DNA of 64,000 nucleotides from positions 46,425,037 through 46,489,036 of the forward strand of contig OU015525.1 in assembly GCA_907165065.1 (NCBI GenBank). Reading direction: 5' to 3'. The first letter of the stretch is position 1; the number at the start of each line of letters is the position of its first letter. Source of the DNA: Caprimulgus europaeus (lineage: Eukaryota; Chordata; Aves; Caprimulgiformes; Caprimulgidae). Positions 20,961 to 32,700 of the stretch are shown here, piece after piece. Made by a program: the position numbers and the translations under genes. The notes below the pieces were generated by a model, which was not told where the DNA came from, did no database searches, and saw only the letters and a list, made by a program, of their open reading frames with translations.

Positions 20961-23192
20961 AGCACGTGCTTCCCTGGTAGGGCTGCTATCAATGAAGGCA
21001 GATGACTTCTGATGGGGATAATGACAGTAAAAGTTGAAAATGAGAATATTTATTGCATTAGATTCACTGCTCTAAGCGCAGAACAAGTGAAGGAACCTCT
21101 GCGTAGTGTGACTGGCCTAAAAGTTTTTTTTCTTAATCAAGAGATAGAATTAAACTCTTCAGCTTAGTTGTTGTTTATCTGAGTGCTGTGTACTTTTTAC
21201 TCAGATTTGAAAGAAAGAGCTGCAGTACACCTCTGTTAAAGCAGGGCAAAACCAGGCATTTATTGATTCATACCAGACAACTTTCGGTACTCAGACATAA
21301 AATTTCAGTATTTGTCAATTCTTTATTTTCTATTTTTGAGGACTTTGAGCATTGTTAAACTTTGTATTCTGGAGAGACACAAAATTTTAAGGGGCTTGTT
21401 AACTCCAGAGTGAGCTTTTAGATGGATTTCCCCAAAGAGATTAAGCAATATAATCATCTCCTCTGTGTAGGTATAAATCTGTCTGGTGGCACCTGTCCTT
21501 GCTGTAGCCTCCACTCAACAACAGAGCTGCTCTGTTGAGAATTGAGTCCTCTCTGGTTCCCCACCTAGACACAGTGCCAGCCCCGTTTGTGACTGCTGAG
21601 CTGCTATAGCTGCTCCACAGCCCCACATGCCAGTGTGCAGCCTCCCCAGCACCCTCTGCCCAGGCACCCCCGCGGGCTCAGGGACCAGATGTCCTCAGCC
21701 AGTGCTCCCCCCGAGAAGCGTGTCTTCTGGCTGGTTGTTGGGTCAGGCCCAAGGAAAGAGAGAGAAATACCATATGAGAAGGCTCTAGCAAGCAGTAGTT
21801 TGAAGAGACTAAGCTCAGCCTATCTTGTTTTATTAGCTCTGCTGACAGCAGCAAGGGCTACTGAAGCCATGGCGTTTACAGAACAGTCTCCGTTGAAGGG
21901 ATACAAGCATAACCTTGGGAGAAGAGAGCTGGGAATATTGTAACATGATAAAATACGAAACAGTTTTCCCTCTCTGGCCCTTAATGTGGCTTCACCCTTC
22001 ACTTGCTTGCCTTCAATCAAGGCATAGCATACATACTTCAGATAACTTATGCCTACAGATAATCTGCACAAAATTGCATTAAGGAGATGGGGATAATCGA
22101 AGGGGATGAGATGCAGGGCAATGGTTCACGACCAGAGGCTCTGGGATGTATTTTCCCTGGTGTAACCTGAGTGTGTGTATAATGAACACTGCTGCTGAAC
22201 CACAGAGCCTTTTCCCACCCACACATAAGCCACGGTTTTACAACTGAAAATACGTGTTGAAGCACAACAATGGATGTTTGTTGACTGGCCTAAAAAGAGC
22301 ACATCGAGCTGCCCTTCCTTCTTGTTCCCTTGTCCTAATTAAAAATGCTAAGATTCTAGAGGATTTCCTCGTATGAGTTTCCTGTCATTTATGCAATTCA
22401 AAAAGAGGCAAGTATTTCCCACTCCCCAGAGGGAGACACTGGAGCATGCACGTATGTCAGGCAGCAGTGCTGTTGTCTTGAAATGTGAATTTCAGTTTCA
22501 CTGAGCTTCCTTACATGATGGCCCTTCACCTAGTTACCTGATTTTAATGAAACTATTATATGAAAAAGTAATCTCTGATAATTATATTATTCAGTATAGC
22601 TTTCTAAAACCTTAATGTCTCAACCTTTGCTAGGAGTGAGTCATAAGATTAAGTAATTGGGTAAGGTCAATTGAAGCAGACACATGCTGCCTGGTGACAG
22701 CATGTGTTGCCATGAAGCTGGTTTTATAAAACGAGGCAATGAGAAAAACCAATGCCTGAAATTTATTTTTTGTTATCAGCATATAGGAAAATAATCTATT
22801 TAAGGCCAAAATACTTTAAAAATTTCCTTTGGTATTTTGATTTCCCTGTTCCTCATATTTGCCTCCAGCTTTGATCCCATCTGTAGCTGTGGCTTCCACA
22901 CAGATTCACCAACCATCCCACTGCACTCCCTCCTGCATATCCTTCACTTATCCTCAGACTATTGATCTGTCCTCTTCATCTAAATGACATCTGGGTCCAA
23001 TTGCAGTATTACCCTTGCAGCTCCAGCTTTGTACATTGGTAAGGTTTTTCCCCCCAAATGTTTCTTTGCAAGTTAGTAACCCATGTCTTCCTAGATTTTT
23101 CTATTGCTTTTTCATGTAGTACTGCCTGACCAGTAGCACTCACTACTTTCCTGATGAATTTGAGGTAGAAATTAATTGTTACAAGTAAATTG

Positions 23193-23226
<34 letters not shown>

Positions 23227-25333
23227 CCCCCCTCCATGTGAGAATACCTGCTTGTGTGAATGTTCAATTTTCTGTGTACCTACACTGCAGTTTCCCTGGA
23301 AGAAGCTATTCCTGGAAAGGGACGCACAGGCCTGAGTTGGTGGATAGCTGAGGGATCTAGGCAGCTTGCTCCACCAGGCTGGGCTTTTGGAGAGAGAGCC
23401 AGAGTGAAAAGTAGCCCCAGGTATAGCACGAGCAGGAGGAAAAGGGGAAGCAAGCTACTGCAAAGCCTTTAAACTGTCTAAAAAGGGCATACCCATACAG
23501 CCCACACTCAGGTTAGAGGCACTACTCCTCTTTGCCAGTCTCAGCTGAAGAGTGTATGATGACTTTGATGAACAGGTGTAGAACTGACAGGTAATTTCTG
23601 TTCCTCAAGAAATGACCTAATTTATTTTTTCACCTTAAACTGGAACAAAAGCTGAAATTTTGAAATCTCCTACCAACTGGCATTCTGAGGGGGGAGAAAA
23701 AACTTTGTCTGAAATCAGCTGGAATGTTTAATTTTAAAAAAGCTTCTGTTTTGACTTGGCAACGTAATTCTTTTGGTGTGTAATTTATGCTGTAATGTGA
23801 AATGCCTTTCTGAATTAAATGGAATTACTAAATGTAAAAATTTAAGCAGGCTATTTGGAAGTGGTTGGAAAGTTTGGATTTTACCTTGCCATCGCTGATA
23901 CAGGACACAAGATGTGGAAAAAAAAATATATTATATCCTGTGGTCATGTCTTTCCAATTTGAGAATCAACACTGTCAGACTCAATCTAACACAGCCCTTT
24001 TCCTTTCTCTATTTCCCTTCTTTTCCAAATAGCAAAAATATAATTACCCATCCAATTCTAGTTCCTAGCAGGGATGATGGTTCTCTCTTGTGTTGGCATT
24101 GGGCTGTCTGTAAGCTGCTGGAGTAGAGTGCTCTGACTCTGTTTCCCCTTTGTCCCCCATTTCTTCCCAAGCTGAGGACTATATCCCTACAAATACTAGA
24201 GGAACAGTCACTGAATTAGTCTTGCACACTAAATTCAGTGACTCCTGGTATAATTCAGATCAGAATTAATTCCTTTATGTTTCAAATGATAATGTGGCCA
24301 CTGAGAAGTTGAATAATATTGCAGAATAAAAGTAGTATTTCTTATATTCAGCAAGAAGACTTAAAGCAGAATAAGAAATCTCAATAAACAAAATTACACG
24401 TTCTTTATTTCCCTATTGTCAGCCTTTTGCCTCACCATTACCGAGGAAGTGGCTCTGGTGCTTTCAGTGCAGACAGGAGCAGATGATTGCAGTTACCCCC
24501 AAAATGGAGCTGAGAGAAGGCAATATGTGGCTATGTCAACATTAGCAAGTAGTGTGTCCTAAGAGAAGTGGATTTTGTAGACTGGAACAGCTGACTCTTT
24601 TTGGCTTGTGGACTGAACTCCCATTAGCAGTTGAAGTGCAGTAGCTGTGTCCATGGAAAGCATTTTCTAGTTCTCTTACATCTAAAACCATACCTTCATA
24701 CAAACCCAAAGTGCTGTGAGCCAGCATGCTTCTCATCCCAACCAAAATAATGCCAAGGTCATACCCTGTGTATTGCCTCTGCAGGTCCAGTTCATGCTGC
24801 CTAAGGAAAACTTCATCAGCGCCAGGGCGGTTTTGCAGACGGCTGAGGTCACTCACAGCCCAGGCTTCCTCTGGAAGGGCTGGTCCCATCTTCCGCCCCT
24901 GGCCAGGGCCCCTTTCCCCTGTTTGTGCAGCTTTAGCCAAGTGGTAAGCTGGAACCACTTCTTAAAAATAGGGTTCATGTTCAGGTGGGTTAGTTCATTG
25001 TTCCAGGTGATTGTGTGTCCCTCTGAGAAAGACTTATGGAGGACCAAAGTGGCAGCACAAAGTGGAGAGCAATTGGAGAGGGTGGAACTGCTTTTTTTTT
25101 TTTTTGTCAGTAAATGGGGCTTAAGTTGGCTGCAATTACCTGTGAAACTATTCTGTAAGTAGACATCCACATGATGTCTCCTAAAATAAATAGAAACGCC
25201 TAGTAGTTATTTTTATTGCTGATTTTATTTGGCGAGTACTAGGGTTGAAAGAATTGAGTAAAACTCAGATTTTACAAGCTATTTGAACAGTTTAATCTTT
25301 CCCTAAACTCTCCAGACACACAGAATGAAAGGA
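20961..25333. other. Intergenic DNA, no gene recognised
   Basis: Mixed-composition intergenic DNA. A somewhat GC-richer patch lies at 21510-21740. A poly-T tract of about 24 followed by C6 lies at 23203-23232. A minus-strand frame of 138 codons at 24542-24958 looks moderately protein-like but has no family I recognise. No RNA genes are seen. Confidence 0.5.
23203..23232. repeat. Poly-T tract followed by poly-C
   Basis: Twenty-four T residues run straight into CCCCCC. It could be the reversed tail of an old retroposed copy, but nothing recognisable adjoins it. Confidence 0.85.
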
Positions 25334-25338
25334 GCATG

Positions 25339-25525
25339 TGTGAGGAGCAGCACCATTATCTTGCCTCAAAGATTGTCTGCAAGATTGCTTGCAAGGACGT
25401 CACAAGACCACTGGGTTCTGGAAACCCCAACTTGTGAAGGCACCCTGCCTGTAAGACAATCTTTGAGCCACGGGGTGATGTGAGGAGCAGCACCATTATC
25501 TTGCCTCAAAGATTGTCTGCAAGAT
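25339..25525. repeat. 140-bp imperfect tandem duplication in the LTR U3 region
   Basis: The 47 bases 25339-25385 recur exactly at 25479-25525. The following sequence continues to match with changes, for example CACAAGACCACTG against CACGAGACCACTG. Duplicated U3 segments are commonly enhancer repeats in retroviral LTRs (known of the family); function here is inferred only. Confidence 0.9.
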
Positions 25526-25959
25526 CACTGGCAAGATTGTTTTCACGAGACCACTGAGAAGGAAACGACTTGTGAAATGCCCTGCCCGCAGGAGGTCTTC
25601 TGCCCAGACATGTCCCTGCCCCAGTGCTGGGGGGGCACAAAGAGACGTGCCATTGCTATGGTAACTACAGCCCTCGAAGGGGTACTTAAGGAAGGCCTGC
25701 ATGGGCAGGAAGAAGCGCGGGAAGAAAGAGAGAGAAGAAGAGGGACAGAGAGGACGACCACCTGACTGCACCACGCCACGCTGCACCACTGCTGGAACAA
25801 GCAACTGAGACCTCCTCACCCGCCCCTTCACCGTCGCCTCGCCGCTGGACCCGTGGTGGTGACTATTCTTGCTGCCCTATCCCGACTCCTGGCTTCTTTT
25901 CCATCTTTCTTTCCATTCTGTCCTATCGCTACCCTCCTTATTATTTTTTGGTAATAAAT

Positions 25960-26169
25960 GGTGTTTCGGGAATGCGGCATTTGACCTCGTTTGTGTCTTA
26001 ATCTCGCTCTTGGGAACATATCGAAACCTTTCCCCGACATCGGATCGGGATATTTAAATGTCCCGGTGTTTCGGGAATGCGGCATTTGACCTCGTTTGTG
26101 TCTTAATCTCGCTCTTGGGAACATATCGAAACCTTTCCCCGACATCGGATCGGGATATTTGAATGATCC
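25960..26169. repeat. 105-bp tandem duplication at the 3' end of the LTR
   Basis: Unit one (25960-26064) and unit two (26065-26169) share GGTGTTTCGGGAATGCGGCA and the following sequence up to GGATCGGGATATTT, and diverge only in the last dozen bases. A short third partial copy, GACATCGGATCGGGA, follows at 26171-26185. Near identity means the duplication is recent. Confidence 0.93.
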
Positions 26170-26192
26170 CGACATCGGATCGGGACAGCATG

Positions 26193-28250
26193 TAACTTGA
26201 AGAAACCTTTTCCAAGATATTTTTTTTATTGTGCCATTAGTAAAAAATATCTCGAGTAGTGTTTCTCTTTTGCTTTTCTCTTGCTCTTCATTTTTTTGCC
26301 AACTGTGATAATTTACAGTCACAGAGAGTCTAAACAGGGTACTTTCTAAGAATACTACAAATTCTATTCATTAGAACCTGAATAACAAAATGTTGGTTTG
26401 GAAATACTACTTCTCACAACTTTTTGAATACAATAAAGTGGTTTAAAAAACGTTTTTCTCTTCAATCAGCCTGTGCTGTGATAGATGAATTGCATCTACT
26501 TAACTATTGTAACTGTTAAATTTTAGCAAGCTTGAGATGGCCTTTCCATGGCTACTTGGTTCTAATGCATTGAAATACCTTTTGCAGTTAAAATCTGCAC
26601 TGTTGATTCAAAGATTGAATTTCTTTAAATGATGGGGAAAAGTTTATTTAGTCTTTTTGCTTTGTTTGGTCTCTTAAATGTGGTAAAAGAAATCTGTTTG
26701 TGGAATGACAGAGAAGGTATTCTAATGATATGAAGACAAGAAATTTCAAATAGATTTTATCCCCTGGAGTAATATTTGTCGAACAATGGAAAACTCTGAT
26801 GTTATCATCCCAAGGCATTTTATTATTATTGTATGACTTTACAATGTCCCATCTGTTTGTACACTGTCAGACTTTGAAAGCAAAATTGTGTGTACACATT
26901 CTCAGGCTGGGGAATGTTACAAGTAACTGGTGAGAATATACTGTATTCCTTCTAATATGCCTTTTGCCTTGTAAATAAAGATAATGTTATTTGAATCCTC
27001 GTTGACTATGCTATTTATAGCAACTGATCTGGGACACAACACCTGGAGCTACTGTGTTCATTGAAGATGGGGTTGTTTATCCCTGTGTTAGTGGGGCAGG
27101 CAAGGCAGAGGCTGCATCAAAGGTTCTCCAGGCTCTCTGTCATGGGAAACGCAGCCCTGTCTTGGGACAGCACAGCCCACGAGACAGCAGAGCTGTACAG
27201 AACTTGTGAAAAACAGCAAGTTGTATGGCCTATTAGTTTTTTTCTTACTGCTGACATTGAATTAGTAACTAATTTTTCATTCACAGAGGAAGTTACTGAC
27301 CCAACTGATGTAGATGAATAAATTAACACTAATTTTCAAATTACTTAATTTGTTAGGGAAGACAATGAGATATTATTTTTCCAAGTTTTATTTGGTTTTC
27401 AATTAGGATGTAATAATTCTGTAATATCAACTATAAAAATAACAGCTTTCTTTTGCTTTTTTTTTTTAAAGGTTCTAATACATGAAGATTTTCCATGGAA
27501 ATTAGTTGCACATAAAGAGTATTTCTGGTGAGACATAATGAAACTAGTCTTCCGATGCCGTTGTAAATCATGCATCTGAAAAATAATGTGTGATCTCCCA
27601 ATGAAACTGAGTGATAATAACATCTCTGCCTGTGACATCTGCATTTAGAAAGGAGTGATCTCATGTTTTAAGTCTTCCCTCAGAATAAACTCTCTCTCTC
27701 TCTCCTGTACTTACCTGGCTCACTTCAGTAATTTGTAAAAACTTCCTGCCTCCAATAGGCCTGTCAAATAATCAGAAATTGGCTAACGATTTCCAAACCT
27801 TACTGTGGAAATTGTGCTCTATTATAGCCTTGTTAAGCCTTGATTTCCAAAGACACAAGGGTTTTTTTGGTGATGTTTACAAGCCCTGTCCTAAGGACTG
27901 TCCCCAAAAGTGTGCTGAAACCCAACTATACTGCAGTACTCCCTGTTTGTAAAGAACATATTCAAAATTACTCATTCTTAATTGCCAGTGGTCATCACTG
28001 TCTTCCTTCCGTGTCACTTCTTACTCAGGTTACACATGTAAAAGCAGGACTTTGTATAATATCACATATTATAGATGAATGTCGAAAATGAAGCTATTTT
28101 GCATTATTTTCATTTCATGCACACAAATAAGCAGTGACAGGTCCACCACAGAAACGCCAAACAACTTCTACATTTCTAACCATTCCGGGTATTTTTAAAA
28201 AAATTTTTTTTTAGTAAAAACTCCGGGACAGGGTTTTTTAGGGTTAATAG
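26193..28250. other. Intergenic DNA upstream of TRAPPC8
   Basis: AT-rich sequence between the LTR and the TRAPPC8 CpG island. There is a (CT)n run at about 27689-27702. I see no exon, RNA gene or repeat family. Confidence 0.55.
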
Positions 28251-28774
28251 TTCTGCAAAACCCTGGCTGATCCAACCGCCGCCTCCTCCCGCACCTCCTT
28301 TAATAAGCAGTGACTCTGCCGGACGGAGCGCCGGCCGCGGCTGCCCAACCACGGCCGGGGTGTGGTGAGGCGAGCGGACTGCCCGGCGGGGCGGCTGGTA
28401 CCTGGGCCCCGGCCCACAGCGCGGGCCAGGGAAGCGCAGCGACTGGGAGTGGGGCCAAACGCCAGCCCTCGGCCTGCCGCGAACCAACACACCGCGGGCA
28501 GGACGACCCCCTGGGCAGCCCCCCGCCGCCTCAGCGAGGCGAAGGCCGTCGGCGGCTCCCTGCGCCCGCCCCTCGGAACGCACCACCGGCCCCTGCAGGG
28601 GGGAGTGCGGGGGGAGCGCCTACACCCACCTACCCGGCCACCGTCACCTCCCCCTCTCGGCCGCTTCCGCCCGTGCGCGCCCCGCCCCGACCCCGCCCCT
28701 TTGGCCAATCACATGAGCGAGCGCGGGGGCCGCCGGGAGCAGGCGCTACCCGAGGGGCTCGGCGGGGGCGCAAT

Positions 28775-28798
28775 ATGGCGGCGCTGGCCGGTTGCTGA
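28775..28798 (+). CDS. Possible upstream ORF in the TRAPPC8 leader (MAALAGC)
   Basis: ATG at 28775 overlaps the YY1-like site and opens a seven-residue frame (MAALAGC) ending in TGA at 28796-28798, 149 bases before the TRAPPC8 start codon. It matters only if transcription begins upstream of it; if YY1 sets the start site, the ATG may be very close to the cap and be skipped. Confidence 0.3.
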   Translation: MAALAGC

Positions 28799-28947
28799 GC
28801 GGTTGGTGGCCGCGGCGTCGGGGCGGGCGGCCGGAGCGGGAGCCGCGGGGAGGCAGCGGCGGGCAGACGCTGGGCGAAGCCGGTGGGGCCGGGCGGAGAA
28901 GAGCGGAGGAAGGTGGCGGGGCCCGCTCGGGCCCCCGGGCGGCGGCG

Positions 28948-29104
28948 ATGGCCCAGTGCGTGCAGTCGGTGCAGGAGTTCATCCAGGACTCGTTCGTGCC
29001 CTTGGTGGCCGCACTGTGCAGCGAGGAGGCGGAGAGACTCACCCGCAAGAACAACCTGAGCTTCGCCGACTTGGTGAAGCCCTTCTGCCGCCTCACCTCG
29101 GAAG
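28948..29104 (+). CDS. TRAPPC8: TRAPPC8 coding exon 1 (residues 1-53)
   Basis: Starts MAQCVQSVQEFIQDSFVPLV and ends RLTSE plus one base, as in human TRAPPC8. The ATG has purines at -3 and +4. The donor is GAAG|GTCGGT, an unusual sequence with C at +3, and the joined Val codon (G|TT) matches the human residue. Confidence 0.95.
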
Positions 29105-29720
29105 GTCGGTGCCGGGAGCGGAGCGGGGTGCGCGGCTTGTTTACCCGGGGCGGGGGAGGCGGTGCCGCTCCCTTCCGCCCGGCGGCGGCCGCGGGGTCCC
29201 GCCCGGCTGGAGCGGCTGTCGCCGCGACTCCTCTGCCCGGTGAGGCGGGTGCGGGGGGCGACACCCCTTCCCCCAGGCCGTGGTGGCGGCGGCCGCTCGG
29301 TCGGCGTTAGCTGGAGCTGTGACAGGCCTTGCGGGGGCAGCGTTGGCCGGGGTTGTCCCCGGTGGCTGTTACGTCTGGTTAATTTTATTCGATCTGTTCT
29401 TCTCTGTGGAACCGGGGGACTTGAGCTTCTCTGGCAGACCTGACAGGGCACGTGGCTGAAGAGAAAGTTGTCTGTAAATCTAGCGCTCACAGACACATTT
29501 TCTTTTAAAAAAAAAAAAACAACAAAAAACCAAGACCCCAACTTTACTGTTACCTGGCTAATGCTTGTATCTGACTCTTGCTGTAGATCTTACTCCTTTT
29601 CACACTTGTAGTAAGGCTGTTAATAAAGTACTCAGTCATTGAAGGTATGGTCAGTCTTTCAGAAACATTAATTGTAATTTCAGCTGCAAGTCTTTGCGTC
29701 CTCTGGCATGTAGTTTTATT

Positions 29721-29755
<35 letters not shown>

Positions 29756-32700
29756 GTATTGTGTGTGTGTATATGTATATATATATATATGTATATATAT
29801 ATATAGAGTATATATATTTTTATGATGTTCCTGTCAGCAAGACCCGTGCAAAGAGAAGGTGAGAATTGAGCTGGTTATGTGGCATAGGTGAAATGACCAT
29901 GTAAAGTAGCAGCAAAACTGGAAATTGACCACTTAAGGGAAACAGAATTCTTTTACTGTAATGCTTTAAGTTACTCTTTGGATTTTTTTCATTTTTAATT
30001 TTTTTTAGAATTAACTAAACTATACCTTTCAAGCCAGTGCTCATCAGAATAGTGTTCAGGACAGCAGTCAGAATAGAACTGCAGAACTGCTTGTTGGAAC
30101 AGCAATGCAGTGACATTTGTCACGTTCTGTTTCTGAGGTACACTTAGCTCAGACTTCAGTCTCTTCATGTCACGTGTTGAGGGAACAGTGCAAGAAAATT
30201 AAGCTTATCCTGTCACCCGAGTTAGATTTTTGCATTGCTATTTAAGAAATGATACCAATTTAAAAGCTAGTATGTGTTAAAATCTGTCTTAGTTCTATGG
30301 CAAGTCTTGATAACTTATAACCGTAACTTGTTCATAAATGTTTTTCCCATTGTTTAGTAACACTCGTGAGCTATGTGGGAATGTAGCAGAGATAAAAATA
30401 GTAAAAGCAGAAGCTCACATCCTTGGAGTTCTGAAGTTGTTTAAATATCTCTTAAGTTCTTTGGTGAAAGGCTTTCAAAATGCATCTAGCAAACAAAACC
30501 AGGCAAACTATTCAAAATGAAGCATACTCTAAAGAAGACGCAGTTCTGTTGTCGCTCAGTTATAACCCTTTGTTCCAACTGTTGTAACAGTTGAGGAACT
30601 TGCAAACCTGAATCATTCTCAGAGCTCCCTGTGTAAATGCAGACCTCAGTACTATGTTGATGCTTATAAACCAAACTAGTCTTCACCCTCTGTTAATAAA
30701 GGAGTTACTTAAGGCTAAAGATTAGACTGCCTCCCTTGCTATAATGTAAGACTTTGAGCTTATTATTTGGGAGATGGATATTGACTTGGTTTCTGCATTC
30801 TTCTTAAAATGTGTGAAGGGAGGCTTAGCTGTTTGATTTTTTTCATAATTTTGTAGTAATTTTTGATGTTTCTGTAATTGGTCTCTGCAAGCCCTGTCAT
30901 ATAATAATGGACACCCTCATGTACTGCATCTAAACCCCCATGATACAGTTTTATTTTCTGAATTTTGCAGCTGTGGCTGTTGTGATGAATCTCTGAGAGT
31001 GCTGTATATGCTGTGTATGCTGCCTAACTTTGGCAGTCTGAACCATCCTGTTCAAAACCTGACCCAAAGGTCAGAGAACTGAGAAGCTGAAGCTTGTTAC
31101 AGTGAGTTTTGTTGCTGCACTGCTCTCTCTGTATTCTGATTCAACAGGCCACAAGCTTGACTGCAGTTCTTCGCTCCAAGTGTGACTTCCTCTTCTAACT
31201 TCATGGAAAAAACATTAAGCTGTATGTAACTTCTTGTGGTGAAAGCCAGCGTATGTGAGGGGAGAGAAAGCTGTACTAGACATTTTTTTCAGGCAGAAGA
31301 GTAGTTCAGTAAAATTTCTCATGAGTTTGTATAATGGTGAGCAGTTCCTCCAGCTCCAGAACTTGTGAAGCCCTGTGACAGGGAAACGTGCTTGTCTGCA
31401 CAAACACAGTTGCGTAGTGACACTGTTCATTTTGTCCTGTACATAAGACCTGGAAACACAGGATAAGTTCTTAAATTGCTTTACCTTAATAGATTTGACC
31501 AGACTTAACAGTAATATTTTTTCCTGGTGCTTTTCATGTCCAGTTAAGAGGAAGAGAAGCAATGATTAATGGTCTGATCATGGTACAACAGAGTATGTGT
31601 ATGTGCACATTCCTCCACAACTGTGTGTTTCACTGCTTATGATGGTTTTGATGTCTTCACTTTTAAGCACAGTTTTTCTTAAGTGAGCGTGAAATGCTGT
31701 ACATTTTTTACTTAGTGGCTACTTCACTGAATTTGTAGCATAAGATTGGGTTGCTTAGTATTTCATCTCTTTAGAAATAAGCTGTCCCTTGTACTTGTGC
31801 AAAACTTCCAAGTACATGTGTTACTTCCTGAACTCTTCTATAATTTGAAGAGCTCAGTCACTGTTTTGGTATTGCATTTTTAGAGTCCCATTACAACAAA
31901 GATTTATCTCTGAGGTTTGGGATTTACATAGTACATGAGCCTGCTGGAGGCTGCGTGTTCATCAGCATTCTCAGTTAGAGAAGCAGTGTGGTTATGAAAT
32001 GAATTGCCTGTTTTATGTGCAGAAGAGTTTTGTTACACAAACTAAGCTGAGCTTTCTACTGTGCATATATCTATTGACCTTTGCACGTCAGCAGATGTGT
32101 GGAGGTCCAGACTACTGCTCCATTCTTCAGGTAGTGTGAAACCACATGCTTCTTGGTTACTGAGGCCAAGAAGACCAGATTATATCTAATTTCATAATGT
32201 AGATGTAGTGAGGGGGAGGTGCTCTGCACTAAGCAGTATTAATCTACTCATGAACTTCACCCTATCAGCAGCTCACTAATGTTGATGTAGCCAAAATACC
32301 CTTGAAGTATAGCAAATTGTAATGGTAGGAAATCCTGAGCACAAGTTCAAAGTGCTCCATACTGTAATTTTTAGCATCTTGACCTTCACAAATAAGTCAC
32401 TTTTTGTTATTGAAGGAGAAATGGTTAAAAAAGTGAGAGAACAATTTTATTGTCCCAGTAAGTCTTTACTTTAGAGGAAAACAAAAATGAAACTCTTCCT
32501 AAACTTCCATTCTCCTTTGATAAAGGAAACCAACAGCGTATTGTGGATTTCATACCTTCACATTTATGCTCAAAGTGGCAATCTTTCTTAGCTATTGTGT
32601 TTGTAAGTAACAATTGATGCCTGATTTAATAAATATACGTATTATATAGGTAGGTTTTCTTTAAAATAACATTGTGGTTTTTTTTAAGGATCTTTAAAAA

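Larger units (their letters stand above)
25339..26187 (+). mobile_element. Young solo LTR of an avian endogenous retrovirus with internal duplications
   Basis: The element starts TGTGAGGAGCAGCACC and ends GGATCGGGACA, giving TG...CA termini. The 5-bp direct repeat GCATG flanks it (25334-25338 and 26188-26192). An AATAAA at about 25952 marks the likely polyadenylation signal, placing U3 to its left. Two internal tandem duplications are visible: an imperfect one of 140 bp in U3 (25339-25478 and 25479 on) and a near-perfect one of 105 bp at the 3' end (25960-26064 and 26065-26169). No internal retroviral genes are present. The open frame at 25828-26322 (minus) is a product of the repeat. I assign it to an ERVK-like avian family only tentatively, since a 5-bp duplication is commoner in ERVL. 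Confidence 0.82.
28260..29360 (+). promoter_or_regulatory. TRAPPC8: TRAPPC8 CpG-island promoter
   Basis: A CpG-rich block brackets the first coding exon. Upstream of the start codon, in order, are Sp1-type GC boxes (CCCCGCCC at 28691-28698), an NF-Y CCAAT box (28705-28709) running into TCACATGA, and a YY1-type CAATATGGCGGCGC at 28771-28784. YY1 sites of this form usually lie at or just after the start site in housekeeping promoters, so transcription probably starts near 28730-28790. No TATA box is seen. The ATG inside the YY1 site would open an 8-codon upstream frame if it is transcribed. Long open frames on both strands here reflect CpG richness only. Confidence 0.8.

Noticed and set aside
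25828..26322. 164-codon minus-strand frame with a repeated peptide
   Set aside because: The repeated peptide is the translated 105-bp tandem duplication of the LTR, antisense to it; not a gene.
28362..29541. Open frames of 293 codons (plus) and 303 codons (minus) over the TRAPPC8 promoter
   Set aside because: They lie in a CpG island where stop codons are rare, are rich in Arg, Pro, Gly and Ala, and overlap the real first exon in other frames. No motif or splice evidence supports them.
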